Source: Bacteroidota bacterium (GTDB lineage Bacteria; Bacteroidota; Bacteroidia; 2-12-FULL-35-15). From it: a stretch of DNA of 59,551 bases. Position numbers and translations under genes: made by a program. The stretch lies in assembly GCA_005772895.1 (NCBI GenBank), contig SXIH01000035.1:1-59551 (forward strand), written 5' to 3'. Under the pieces are notes generated by a model, which worked only from the letters and a program-made list of their open reading frames with translations, was not told the DNA's origin and ran no database searches. Shown one piece after another: positions 17,429 through 26,540 of this stretch (positions are counted from its first letter, which is position 1; the number at the start of each line of letters is the position of its first letter).

Positions 17429-18328
17429 ATGAAAAGAATTTCAATATTGTTTTTGCTTCTATTTGTTCTAGTTAAATTTTATGGGCAGGATACTATTTTT
17501 ACGTCATGTTGGGGGCCTTTCCCAAATGGTCGTTTTTTTGATTTAAATGATCGGGATACAACTAACAAATATTTTTATATTGATTCCACTCAAAGTGGTA
17601 ATATTTGGAAACTTGGAACACCAACAAAAGCTGTTTTCGATTCCGCTTATACTCCTCCACTAGCCCTAGTAACTGATACTGTAAATACTTACCCCAACAA
17701 TAACACATCTTCTTTCAGTTTTATCGTATGGACAAATTGTAATTGGTCTGCAGTTTATTTTATGCATCGCTTTGATACAGATACTTTATCCGATGGTTGC
17801 GTCATTGAATATTCAACTGATGGGGGAACAACTTGGAACAATATCATAAATTCGACCTATTCTATTTGGAGTTGGAGTCTATATTCAAATGCAGATACTA
17901 TTGCAAGCAACTCCAATAAACCTGGATTTTCTGGAACATCTGGTTGGACAGGTGTTGCAATGGAGGGATTTACAATCGATACTGTTGTAGAATACCGCTT
18001 TACATTTACATCAGATAGTGTGAACACAAATAAAGATGGATGGATGATTGACAATATTATAATTCAAAATTCCTGGTATAGTGATATCAATGAAATTAAG
18101 GATAATCAAAAAATTCAAATTTTTCCAAATCCAACTTCCAATTTTATTTCAATTCAAACCGAAAACAATATAAAATTCAAATCAGCTGAAATAAAAGATG
18201 TTTTAGGAAAAACAATTTTGACTTCTAATAATACAACTATTGATTTGTCAAAATTTGAACCTGGAATTTACTTTGTAGAACTAACTACTGATAAAGGAAA
18301 ATATGTAAAACGTATTATTCGAAATTAA
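17429..18328 (+). CDS. T9SS-secreted protein
   Basis: About 299 residues from the ATG at 17429 (MKRISILF), with a signal peptide ending near YGQ. It contains a beta-sandwich segment with VIEYSTDGGTTWNNI and KDGWMIDNIIIQ, a pattern common in secreted Bacteroidota proteins with jelly-roll (MAM-like) domains. A C-terminal type IX sorting domain follows (IFPNPTSNFISIQ ... GKYVKRIIRN). It should be exported and surface-attached or released. The GTG at 17405 overlaps a probable -7 box and is rejected as the start. The specific function is not visible. It converges on the ACMSD gene, with one base between stops. Confidence 0.8.
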   Translation: MKRISILFLLLFVLVKFYGQDTIFTSCWGPFPNGRFFDLNDRDTTNKYFYIDSTQSGNIWKLGTPTKAVFDSAYTPPLALVTDTVNTYPNNNTSSFSFIVWTNCNWSAVYFMHRFDTDTLSDGCVIEYSTDGGTTWNNIINSTYSIWSWSLYSNADTIASNSNKPGFSGTSGWTGVAMEGFTIDTVVEYRFTFTSDSVNTNKDGWMIDNIIIQNSWYSDINEIKDNQKIQIFPNPTSNFISIQTENNIKFKSAEIKDVLGKTILTSNNTTIDLSKFEPGIYFVELTTDKGKYVKRIIRN

Positions 18329-18329
18329 C

Positions 18330-19349
18330 CTACAAAAACTTCTCCTTCTTCATCTTCAACCACTGTAAAGCCGCTCCGTTTAGAAGCAATTCTTTTACTT
18401 CACGTTCGTATGGCATTTCTTTGATGAGTTTTCCTGGCTCTAATTCTCCTAATGGGAAAGGATAATCAGTTCCTAATGCTACTTTGTCGGCACCAAACAT
18501 TCCAACAACATAATCCAACATTTGATCATCGTGCACCAAACTATCAATCCAAAATTTTCCTAAATATTCGCGGGGATTTACATTGTTGTCGACTGCTACT
18601 AAATCGGGGCGACAATTGAAACCGTGTTCTATTCTTCCGATGGTTGCAGGAAATGAACCCCCACCGTGTGCGAAGGCAACTCTTAAATTTGGTAAACGTT
18701 CGAAAATTCCTCCGAAAATCATGGAACAAATCGCTAAGGATGTTTCTGCTGGCATTCCAACTAACCAAGGTAGCCAATATTTTTGCATTTTGTCTTGCCC
18801 CATCATATCCCAAGGATGAACAAATACAGCCATGTCTAATTTTTCACAGGCTTCAAAAACCGGAAACAAATTCGCATCACTCAAATTCCAATCGTTCACA
18901 TGTGAACCAATTTGCACACCTGCTAATCCAATTTCTTTACAGCGTTTTAATTCTTGAATTGCTAACTCAGGAGATTGTAACGGAATTGTTCCTAATCCAA
19001 CAAACCGTTTTGGAAAACGTTTTACTATGTCAGCAATATGGTCGTTTAAGAATATAGAAAGCTCTAAGCAGTCTTGTGGTTTTGCCCAATAACTGAACAT
19101 TACTGGAACGGTAGAAAGCACTTGTACATCCACATGATGATGATCGCATTCGCTCATTCGTTTTTCAGCACTCCAGCAATTGTCTTCCACTTCTCTGAAA
19201 AATTTTCCATCATCCAAAATCATGTTGGCGCAACATGGCTTATGGTGTTGTAATTGAACAAAACCTCCGTAACCAAACTTTTCTTTCCAATTCGGAATGT
19301 TTTCCGGAAGAATGTGTGTGTGTATATCGATTGTTAAAATCTTAGCCAT
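18330..19349 (-). CDS. ACMSD-type amidohydrolase (aminocarboxymuconate semialdehyde decarboxylase)
   Basis: A 339-residue amidohydrolase that closely matches ACMSD throughout. It has metal ligands His10 and His12 (DIHTH), His178 (FVHPWD), His228 (AFAHGGG) and Asp295 (LGTDYPFPLGELEPGK). The stretches KEKFGYGGFVQLQHH and LSTVPVMFSYWAKP are hallmark ACMSD sequence. The known enzyme decarboxylates 2-amino-3-carboxymuconate-6-semialdehyde, diverting tryptophan breakdown away from quinolinate and NAD. It is last in a yicC-gmk-ACMSD set with 6-bp gaps. No other kynurenine-pathway gene is in the window, so the substrate source is unknown. Confidence 0.88.
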   Translation of the reverse strand: MAKILTIDIHTHILPENIPNWKEKFGYGGFVQLQHHKPCCANMILDDGKFFREVEDNCWSAEKRMSECDHHHVDVQVLSTVPVMFSYWAKPQDCLELSIFLNDHIADIVKRFPKRFVGLGTIPLQSPELAIQELKRCKEIGLAGVQIGSHVNDWNLSDANLFPVFEACEKLDMAVFVHPWDMMGQDKMQKYWLPWLVGMPAETSLAICSMIFGGIFERLPNLRVAFAHGGGSFPATIGRIEHGFNCRPDLVAVDNNVNPREYLGKFWIDSLVHDDQMLDYVVGMFGADKVALGTDYPFPLGELEPGKLIKEMPYEREVKELLLNGAALQWLKMKKEKFL

Positions 19350-19355
19350 AATTTT

Positions 19356-19919
19356 TTATTTCAAAAACGCGCCCACTACTTTTTCCGCTTCTACAAATGC
19401 ATGTTCCAATGTATCGTTCAAAATAATTTTATCAAATTGATTTGCGGTTTTTAATTCCACTTCTGCTTTTCCTAATCTACGTGCAATGCTTTCTGGAGTT
19501 TCTGTTTCACGCATTTTTAAACGTGCTTCTAGATGAGCAATACTAGGTGGCATTACAAAAATAGCTAAGGCTTGTTCTCCGAATAATTTTTTCAGATTCA
19601 GTCCGCCAACAACATCCATATCAAAAATAATGTGGTGTCCTTTTTTCCAGATGCGTTCGATTTCCGCTTTTAATGTTCCGTAGAAATTATCTTTGTAAAC
19701 TTCTTCCCACTCTACAAATTCCTTATCTTCTATTTTCTTTTTAAACTCATCCACCGAAATAAAATAATAATCTACGCCATGTGTTTCATCTTTTCTCATT
19801 GGCCGGCTAGTAGCAGAAACAGAAAATTCCAGTTGAGAAATTTTCTTGAGCAAGTGGTGCACAATGGTTGTTTTCCCTGCTCCTGAAGGTGCTGAAAATA
19901 TGATGAGTTTACCTTTCAT
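19356..19919 (-). CDS. gmk: Guanylate kinase
   Basis: A 187-residue kinase converting GMP and ATP to GDP and ADP. The P-loop is FSAPSGAGKTTI (residues 8-19). The GMP-binding segment SATSRPMRKDETHGVDYYF and the lid arginines (ARRLGKAEVE) are present. Length is typical of bacterial Gmk. It lies five bases after yicC and six before the ACMSD gene on the same strand; the yicC-gmk pair is widely conserved. Confidence 0.95.
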   Translation of the reverse strand: MKGKLIIFSAPSGAGKTTIVHHLLKKISQLEFSVSATSRPMRKDETHGVDYYFISVDEFKKKIEDKEFVEWEEVYKDNFYGTLKAEIERIWKKGHHIIFDMDVVGGLNLKKLFGEQALAIFVMPPSIAHLEARLKMRETETPESIARRLGKAEVELKTANQFDKIILNDTLEHAFVEAEKVVGAFLK

Positions 19920-19924
19920 TCAAC

Positions 19925-20803
19925 CTATAATACGTTGAGAAGTTGTTCTTTTATTTTTTCCAATTCATCTTTCATCTGCACAACTAGTTTTTGCACCGTT
20001 GCATCATTTGCTTTTGAACCAATCGTATTTATCTCTCGTCCGATTTCCTGTGAAATAAACCCTAATTTTCTTCCACTACCTGCTTCTTTCATTGTATTCA
20101 AAAAATAATCGATGTGAGTTTTTAAGCGCAATTTTTCTTCTGTAATATCTAACTTCTCGATATAATAAACTAGTTCTTGCTCAAAACGGTTTTGATCAAT
20201 TTTTTCTTTTTCTATGACTTCAGAAAGACTGTTTTTTATTCTCGAACGGATATTCTCAACACGTGCCGCATCCATTTTTACAACTTCTGTCAATAGATTA
20301 TCAATTAAACCTATCCGGGTTGTAAATTCATTTGATAAAGTTTTCCCTTCATCGCTTCTGAATTTTTGAAATGCATCGATGGCTTTGTCAACTGTTGCTT
20401 TTATTTGTTTCCACTCTTCTTCATCCAACTCTACCACTTCACGTTCTGCTTTCATCACATCAGGCATCTTTACAACCAAGGATAATATATTGGGAGTTAC
20501 CTCATCCAGCTCATCCGACAATGCTTTTAATTCTTTGTAATAAATTTTCGCTAATGTCTTGTTGATTGCAATGGGTTGTGCATCCTGGGTAGCTTCAGTA
20601 AAAACTGTGATATCTACTTTTCCTCTTTCAATTTGTTTAGAGATATCGGCACGTAATTCCAATTCCTTTTCTTTATACAGATAAGGAAGTCGCAAATTCA
20701 AGTCCAGTTGTTTGCTATTCAATGAGCGTACTTCAACTGTTACTTTTTTACCTGGGATTTCGGCAGTTGCTTTTCCGAATCCAGTCATTGATTTCATTTG
20801 CAT
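19925..20803 (-). CDS. yicC: YicC family endoribonuclease-like protein
   Basis: A 292-residue YicC/YloC-type protein. It opens with the signature MKSMTGFGKA and contains VEVRSLNSKQLDLNLRLP. Its C-terminal DUF1732 part has FISQEIGREINTIGSKAND, the conserved family end motif. Characterised members are ribonucleases that affect small RNA decay. The gene heads a three-gene minus-strand operon with gmk and an ACMSD gene, behind a strong promoter at 20854-20825. Confidence 0.92.
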   Translation of the reverse strand: MQMKSMTGFGKATAEIPGKKVTVEVRSLNSKQLDLNLRLPYLYKEKELELRADISKQIERGKVDITVFTEATQDAQPIAINKTLAKIYYKELKALSDELDEVTPNILSLVVKMPDVMKAEREVVELDEEEWKQIKATVDKAIDAFQKFRSDEGKTLSNEFTTRIGLIDNLLTEVVKMDAARVENIRSRIKNSLSEVIEKEKIDQNRFEQELVYYIEKLDITEEKLRLKTHIDYFLNTMKEAGSGRKLGFISQEIGREINTIGSKANDATVQKLVVQMKDELEKIKEQLLNVL

Positions 20804-20824
20804 AGAATTGTGTTATATGAATAA

Positions 20825-20854
20825 CAAATGTAGTGTTTTTTTGATGTTATCAAA
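20825..20854 (-). promoter_or_regulatory. Promoter TTTG-N18-TACATTTG (yicC operon)
   Basis: On the minus strand, TTTG (20854-20851) is followed after 18 bases by TACATTTG (20832-20825), a good match to the Bacteroidota -33/-7 consensus. The yicC ATG lies 21 bp downstream. Confidence 0.75.
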
Positions 20855-20866
20855 AACAGTAAACGT

Positions 20867-21763
20867 TTAATCTTTCGCCTTTTTAAAAGGCATACTTACA
20901 AGGTAAACGCCAAAGACAATCAACACAGCAGCAGTAATTTTTCTTAAATCGAGTGTATCATTTCTATAAATAAAAATAGCAAACAAAGTAGCTAAGAACG
21001 GTTGCAGGTAAATATAAATACTAACGATGGATGGGCTCAATGCTCTCAAAGCGTATGTATTTAAAACGTAGGCGAAAAAGGTGGTTCCTATCACAACAAA
21101 TAAAATGTCGTACCAAATTACAGGCGGAAGTGTTTCCCATTTAACTTCTGTAAATTCATTAAATCCGAAAGGAAGCACATATAAAAACCCGAAAAGAAAA
21201 ACCCATTTTACAATTGTGAAAGTATTGTATTTGCTCATTAGCGGTTTTACAAGAACTAAATACAAAGCCCAAGAAATAGAATTAATAAGTATCATTAAAT
21301 CACCAGTGATTGTTTCGGAGCCGAATGAAAATGATTTGTTGAACAACAAAAGCAACAATGCCCCTGCAATACCTAATGTAATTCCAATTAATTTATTGAC
21401 AGAAACACTTTCCTTAAGAACGGCCGCTGCAATCAACAAAACCACAATAGGATTTGAAATCATAATGATGGATGCATTGATTGGAGTTGTAATACTTAAC
21501 CCTTTTAAAAACAAAAGCTGGTTACATGCAACTCCGAATACGGCTAATAATGCAAAACGAGGCAAATCCTTTTTATCTATTTTCTCTCTGATGAAAAGAG
21601 AGCTAACCAACCAAAATAAAATCAACGCACCACCTACGCGCATGAGCACAAATGCAAAAGGTTGCACATGTGTTGGCATAACTTCTTTAGCAATGGAATA
21701 GTTTGCTCCGTAAATTAAGTTTACAGCAATTAATGCGAAATGTGCTTGAAGAATCTTGCTCAA
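20867..21763 (-). CDS. EamA/DMT family transporter
   Basis: A 298-residue inner-membrane protein with about ten hydrophobic helices in two EamA halves, typical of drug/metabolite exporters. The opening NLIYGANYSIAKEVMP and the central segment SWALYLVLVKPL are family-like. The start is TTG (21763), nine bases after the ArsC-like gene; no ATG in frame gives a complete first helix. It ends the long acpP-pyk minus-strand run. Substrate cannot be inferred. Confidence 0.85.
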   Translation of the reverse strand: MSKILQAHFALIAVNLIYGANYSIAKEVMPTHVQPFAFVLMRVGGALILFWLVSSLFIREKIDKKDLPRFALLAVFGVACNQLLFLKGLSITTPINASIIMISNPIVVLLIAAAVLKESVSVNKLIGITLGIAGALLLLLFNKSFSFGSETITGDLMILINSISWALYLVLVKPLMSKYNTFTIVKWVFLFGFLYVLPFGFNEFTEVKWETLPPVIWYDILFVVIGTTFFAYVLNTYALRALSPSIVSIYIYLQPFLATLFAIFIYRNDTLDLRKITAAVLIVFGVYLVSMPFKKAKD

Positions 21764-21771
21764 AGCGATAA

Positions 21772-22122
21772 TTATAATTCTGCTTTTACTGCAGCAATGT
21801 TATTTTTGGAATTCCCGACAAATATTTTGTTTTTGATTATTATTACGGGGCGTTTTAAAAATGTGTATTCTTCCAGGATGTATTTTTTGTAATCATCCTC
21901 TCCCAACTTCTTTTTGTCTAATCCTAATGCACGATATTTTAATGCAACTCTACTGAATAATGCTTCATAACTTCCTGCCATTTTTTTCATTTCAGCTAAT
22001 TGAGATGCAGTAATTTTTTCGGTCTTAATATCCTGAAATTCGAATTTTTTATCCTTCAACCCCAATTCTGTAATGATTCGGATACAAGTAGAACAAGTGC
22101 TTAAGTAATATATTTTCATCAT
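21772..22122 (-). CDS. ArsC/Spx-family thioredoxin-fold protein
   Basis: A 116-residue protein with the N-terminal motif STCSTC (Cys10 and Cys13), in the ArsC/Spx/YffB family. Length matches. The central ATTG-rich start of true arsenate reductases is not obvious, and the proposed third catalytic elements cannot be confirmed by eye, so it may be a glutathione- or thiol-dependent reductase of unknown substrate. Two ATG codons (22122 and 22119) could start it. It begins two bases after the end of a broken secreted-protein gene, with EamA next, so all are in one transcription unit. Confidence 0.75.
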   Translation of the reverse strand: MMKIYYLSTCSTCIRIITELGLKDKKFEFQDIKTEKITASQLAEMKKMAGSYEALFSRVALKYRALGLDKKKLGEDDYKKYILEEYTFLKRPVIIIKNKIFVGNSKNNIAAVKAEL

Positions 22123-22124
22123 GA

Positions 22125-22589
22125 CTATTTAATTAGTTCTTTGTACTCTTTTTTTGTCCAGTAAACTTTAGTAAATGTAATAATTGTTACTGCAACATTG
22201 GAATTAAAAATTTCCATTTGAGTTTTGTATTTTCTTTTGGAATAATACAACCCTGGCGTTTTTTTCACCCAACGATAATATTTATCCTCAACAAATTCTT
22301 TGATGTGTTTTTCTGAACAATCATCGCAACAATAAACAAAATTTGAAGTATTGCAAAAGCCTAAAGAATCAAAACGAAATTCACAAGTAATTTTTTCGTG
22401 ACCTATTATTTCAACTTTCAGGATTCCTGATGAGTCCTTTGTTGAAACTAAATACTTTTCGTTTTTCTTGGAAAGTTCTTTAAAATCTTTAATGATTGAT
22501 TCTTTATCCCAATCGGTTTAAGTTGACTGAGCAGAACATACTAATCCTATCAGCAAAAAGATAAAACACTGAATGGACTTTAAATTCAT
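22125..22589 (-). pseudogene. Secreted protein gene interrupted by one TAA
   Basis: A 154-codon frame from ATG 22589 to TAG 22125, one base after the pyk stop and two bases before the ArsC-like ATG. Codons 1-23 encode a complete signal peptide (hydrophobic core FIFLLIGLVC, then SAQST). Codon 24 is TAA (22520-22518). The same frame then runs open to the end, with 130 coherent residues including four cysteines (FCNTSN, YCCDDC) and KYYRWVKKTPG. There is no usable restart codon until a Met near codon 126. It is therefore a nonsense-interrupted gene, or a sequencing error, or a readthrough case. I do not recognise the family. Confidence 0.75.
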
Positions 22590-22590
22590 A

Positions 22591-24024
22591 TTACTCTACA
22601 GCAGAAAGCTTGATCATGTTCGATTTTCCTTTTTCGCTTAGCGGAATACTAGCGATATTGATAACCAAATCATTTGTTTTCACCATTCCACTTTTCTTCA
22701 AAATAAATTTGATATCTGCAATGGTATGATCGGTACTGATATTTTTATCGTAATAAAAACCTTGTACTCCCCAAACCAAACTAAGTGTTGTAAGAATGTC
22801 ATAGTTGTCGGTAAACACAAATATTTTTGCTTTCGGTCGGTTACTAGATAACTTGAATGCTGTATAACCTGAATGTGTCATTGTAACAATTGCAGCTGCT
22901 CCTGTACGTTGTGCCATGTTTGCTGCAGTAAAACAAATAGAGTTTGTAAGAAAACGTTCGTCACGCAAATCCACTTCCGGGGCATCAAATTCTCTGTCAT
23001 AAATTGGTGCTTCTTTTTCTACGTGTTCAATAATTTTTGCCATAGCCGCAACTACTCTTACAGGATGATTTCCAACAGAAGTTTCCCCGCTCAACATTAC
23101 AGCATCTGCTCCGTCCATTACACTATTAGCCACATCGTTCACCTCAGCACGTGATGGACTAATGTTTGTAATCATACTTTCCATCATTTGCGTGGCAATA
23201 ATAACCGGTTTGGATGCTTCCAGACATTTACGCACTAACATTTTCTGAATTACAGGAACTTCCTGCATAGGAACTTCCACTCCTAAATCGCCTCGGGCAA
23301 CCATTAATGCATCTGTTTCTTTGATGATGTTATCGATATCCAAAATGGCTTCAGGCTTTTCAATTTTTGCAACCACTCTGGTTCTTACATTGTGATCAAA
23401 ATTCTGAATCAAATGTTTTAACTCAATAATATCAGCAGCCGAACGAACAAATGAAAGTCCGACCCAATCAACTTTATGAGTTAAGGCAAAATCCAAATCT
23501 TTCAAATCTTTTTCTGTTAAACAAGGCAGAGATATTTTTGTGTTAGGAAGGTTCACTCCTTTTTTAGATGACAAAGTTCCACCGTGACCAACTATTGCTA
23601 CCACTTCATTGCTACCGTTTGTAGAAACTACCGTTAATAAAAGTTTCCCGTCATCAATCAAAATATTTTCTCCCACGTTCACATCTTTCGGAAACTGAGG
23701 ATATGTGATGTATAATTTTTCAGCTGTTCCAACACATTCTGTTGTGGTGATAGTTACTTCTCTTCCGGCAACCAATTCAACACCGTTGTTTTCTACAACT
23801 CCAATTCGCAATTTCGGGCCCTGCAGATCGGCAAGAATTGCAGCATGTGTTCCTAGTTTTTTATTTATAGCCCGAATAGTGTTAATTTGTTCCAATACTT
23901 TATCATATGCTCCGTGTGAAAAATTTACACGGCAAACATCTGCTCCTGCTTTAATCATTTCTTCAATCACTTCTGCTGACGATGAAGCCGGTCCAAGTGT
24001 TGCAACAATTTTTGTTCTTTTCAT
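22591..24024 (-). CDS. pyk: Pyruvate kinase
   Basis: A 477-residue glycolytic enzyme that turns phosphoenolpyruvate and ADP into pyruvate and ATP. Landmarks are KRTKIVATLGPAS at the N-terminus, ADLQGPKLRIG, the signature VAKIEKPEAI with the active-site Lys and Glu, and the ARGDLGVEVP and ATQMMESM motifs. Length is usual. It follows the IPExxxVDY gene by six bases and precedes a broken secreted-protein gene by one base. Confidence 0.96.
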   Translation of the reverse strand: MKRTKIVATLGPASSSAEVIEEMIKAGADVCRVNFSHGAYDKVLEQINTIRAINKKLGTHAAILADLQGPKLRIGVVENNGVELVAGREVTITTTECVGTAEKLYITYPQFPKDVNVGENILIDDGKLLLTVVSTNGSNEVVAIVGHGGTLSSKKGVNLPNTKISLPCLTEKDLKDLDFALTHKVDWVGLSFVRSAADIIELKHLIQNFDHNVRTRVVAKIEKPEAILDIDNIIKETDALMVARGDLGVEVPMQEVPVIQKMLVRKCLEASKPVIIATQMMESMITNISPSRAEVNDVANSVMDGADAVMLSGETSVGNHPVRVVAAMAKIIEHVEKEAPIYDREFDAPEVDLRDERFLTNSICFTAANMAQRTGAAAIVTMTHSGYTAFKLSSNRPKAKIFVFTDNYDILTTLSLVWGVQGFYYDKNISTDHTIADIKFILKKSGMVKTNDLVINIASIPLSEKGKSNMIKLSAVE

Positions 24025-24030
24025 AATTAC

Positions 24031-24450
24031 TTATAATATTAAATTCTGTTTTGATTTGAGTGCATTTACATCTACCCTGAAAGCCGTTTGCACCAAATTA
24101 CTTTCTTTTATTTGTTTTACCATTTCCATTACTTTCTCATCTTCTACTTCCCCACGAATGATAAAAAAATAATCAACTTGTTTTTGTTCCGGAATCAATA
24201 ATCCTTTTTCACTTCTGTTGGCTATTATAAAATATTCCATAAACTCATCAGGCTGCTCAAAGCAAAACAAAGAAAAATGTGATGGGTCGTCTTGTTTTTT
24301 ATCTTTAATCTCGAGCGCATCTGTTTTAACCAGATTTAATCCCAATTGATTATTAAGTGCCCAGCAGATACGATAATCTTTTTCGTGTGATGAAATTCCA
24401 ATCAACACAAAATCGTAATCATATTCTATTTCAAGGGTATATTTTCCCAA
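24031..24450 (-). CDS. IPExxxVDY family protein
   Basis: A 139-residue cytosolic protein named for its motif, here IPEQKQVDY near residues 86-94. The opening YDYDFVLIGISSHEKDYR and CWALNNQLGL are also family-typical. Function is unknown; in Bacteroidota it commonly sits between rnc and pyk, as here. The only possible start is TTG (24450), because an in-frame stop lies four codons upstream and there is no early Met. The 77-bp gap before it (24451-24527) shows no gene. Confidence 0.85.
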   Translation of the reverse strand: MGKYTLEIEYDYDFVLIGISSHEKDYRICWALNNQLGLNLVKTDALEIKDKKQDDPSHFSLFCFEQPDEFMEYFIIANRSEKGLLIPEQKQVDYFFIIRGEVEDEKVMEMVKQIKESNLVQTAFRVDVNALKSKQNLIL

Positions 24451-24527
24451 AGCCTGATTTTAAAACTATGGTAAATTTATAAATCTATAACGAAGAATGC
24501 TTGTAAAATGGGATTATTTTTATGTAA

Positions 24528-25256
24528 TCAAATTCCTAAGGCAGTACAGCCCAACTCAGAAACTAGTTGTTCAGCACGTTTTTTTGAAAAATGTTGTGCC
24601 TTTCCAATTGCTTCATTTTCTACAACCAATTGAATACAATATAATTTATCTTCCGCTGTAGCACCATCAGCAATAGTTTCAAAGCGGAACTCTTTTTTTT
24701 CTTTTTGTGCCCACTCAATTAATTTACTCTTAAAATCCACTTCTTTTGTTTCCACTTCATCCATATCGATGTGCACATTCACAATTCGGGTAAGAATAAA
24801 TTGCTGAGCAAATTTATAGCCTTTATCTAAATAAATAGCCCCAATCAAAGCTTCGTAAGCATCACCATTGATAGAACTGGATTTATTATTTCCATGTCTG
24901 TCGTTATTCACTTCCAAAAAATTATTTAATCCCAATTTAATTGCAAGTTGATTGTGTTGTTGACGGCTCACCATTTTAGAGCGCATTTTGGTTAAAAATC
25001 CTTCGTCTTTAAATGGAAATTTTTTAAATAAATAATCCGCAACCACTGTTCCGATTACTGAGTCGCCAAGAAATTCCAATCGTTCGTTACTGTCTTTTAC
25101 TCCTTTTTTGATGAGCTGTGCAGCAGAACTGTGGCGGAAAGCAAGTTTATACAAAGCGATATTGGTTGGATAGAATCCGAGAATATTGCGAAGTGATTCG
25201 TGTAATTTTTTGTCGGGAGAAAAATATACCCTTATTGATTTAGTAAATTTTGGCAA
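24528..25256 (-). CDS. rnc: Ribonuclease III
   Basis: A 242-residue double-stranded RNA endonuclease. The catalytic signature NERLEFLGDSVIG is near residue 58 and a second acidic cluster, GDAYEALIGAIYLDKG, near 131. A C-terminal dsRNA-binding domain occupies about residues 170-240. It processes rRNA precursors in known bacteria. The start is TTG (25256), since an in-frame TAA lies three codons upstream and the next Met is deep in the domain. It follows fabF by six bases. Confidence 0.93.
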   Translation of the reverse strand: MPKFTKSIRVYFSPDKKLHESLRNILGFYPTNIALYKLAFRHSSAAQLIKKGVKDSNERLEFLGDSVIGTVVADYLFKKFPFKDEGFLTKMRSKMVSRQQHNQLAIKLGLNNFLEVNNDRHGNNKSSSINGDAYEALIGAIYLDKGYKFAQQFILTRIVNVHIDMDEVETKEVDFKSKLIEWAQKEKKEFRFETIADGATAEDKLYCIQLVVENEAIGKAQHFSKKRAEQLVSELGCTALGI

Positions 25257-25262
25257 GAGAAA

Positions 25263-26519
25263 TTAAGCTGTGTATTTCTTAACAATTACAGAAGCATTGT
25301 GTCCACCAAAACCGAAAGTGTTACTCAAAGCAGCACGTACAACACGCTTTTGAGCTTTATGGAAAGTAAGATTCAATTTATTGTCCAAGGCAGGATCGTC
25401 ATTGAAGTGATTTATTGTAGGAGGAACAATATCGTTTTGACAAGCCAATACACAAGCAATTGCTTCGATAGAACCAGCTGCTCCAAGTAAATGTCCTGTC
25501 ATTGATTTTGTAGAACTGATATTCAATTTGTAAGCATGTTCACCAAATACTCCAAGTATTGCTTTTGTTTCTGCAATATCACCCAAAGGCGTTGATGTTC
25601 CATGAACGTTTACATAATCAATATCTTCCGGTTTCATTTCAGCATCTTGCAAAGCATTACGCATTACATTCAAAGCACCCAATCCTTCAGGATGAGGAGC
25701 GGTAATGTGATTTGCATCAGCGGTCATTCCACCACCAACTACTTCAGCATAAATTTTTGCTCCACGTTTTAAAGCATGTTCTAATTCTTCAAGAATTAAA
25801 CAACCCGCGCCTTCACCTAATACAAAACCATCACGGTCAACGTCAAACGGACGAGAAGCTGTTTCAGGAGAATCGTTACGGGTAGAAAGTGCGTGCATTG
25901 CGTTGAATCCACCAATACCTGCTTCGCAAACTGCAGCTTCGGAACCACCTGTTACAATAATATCGGCTTTACCTAATTTAATATAAGTAGCTGCATCTAT
26001 TAAAGCATTAGTAGAAGAAGCACAAGCAGAAACGGTAGTAAAGTTAGGACCACGCATTCCGAAACGGATAGAGATGTGTCCTGAACAAATATCTGCGATC
26101 ATTTTAGGAATGAAGAAAGGGTTGAAACGTGGAGTTCCATCGCCTTTAGCATAACCAAAACATTCGTCTTGAAAAGTTTGTAATCCTCCGATTCCTGAGC
26201 CCCAGATAACTCCAGCACGATCTTTATCAAATGCATTTTCTCCATCTAATCCGGCATCTTTTACTGCCTGAATAGCTGAGCATAATCCATATTGCGAGAA
26301 AACATCTATTTTGCGGGCTTCCTTGCGGTCGAGGTATTCTTCAGGATTAAATCCTTTTACTTCGCAAGCAAATTGAGTTTTGAACTTTGAAGCATCAAAA
26401 CGAGTAATAGGAGCAGCCCCGCTAACACCATTCAGAAGATTATTCCAAAAATCGGAAACATTGTTTCCAAGAGGTGTGATAGCGCCAAGACCTGTTACTA
26501 CTACTCGTCTAAACTTCAT
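25263..26519 (-). CDS. fabF: 3-oxoacyl-[ACP] synthase II
   Basis: A 418-residue condensing enzyme of fatty acid synthesis. The active-site Cys166 is in TVSACASST, and the two catalytic histidines lie in VNVHGTSTPLGD and KSMTGHLLGAAG. It elongates acyl-ACP with malonyl-ACP in the cytosol. It follows acpP by 21 bp, and the acpP-fabF-rnc order is widespread. Confidence 0.96.
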   Translation of the reverse strand: MKFRRVVVTGLGAITPLGNNVSDFWNNLLNGVSGAAPITRFDASKFKTQFACEVKGFNPEEYLDRKEARKIDVFSQYGLCSAIQAVKDAGLDGENAFDKDRAGVIWGSGIGGLQTFQDECFGYAKGDGTPRFNPFFIPKMIADICSGHISIRFGMRGPNFTTVSACASSTNALIDAATYIKLGKADIIVTGGSEAAVCEAGIGGFNAMHALSTRNDSPETASRPFDVDRDGFVLGEGAGCLILEELEHALKRGAKIYAEVVGGGMTADANHITAPHPEGLGALNVMRNALQDAEMKPEDIDYVNVHGTSTPLGDIAETKAILGVFGEHAYKLNISSTKSMTGHLLGAAGSIEAIACVLACQNDIVPPTINHFNDDPALDNKLNLTFHKAQKRVVRAALSNTFGFGGHNASVIVKKYTA

Positions 26520-26540
26520 TAAATAAATCTTATGAGAGAA

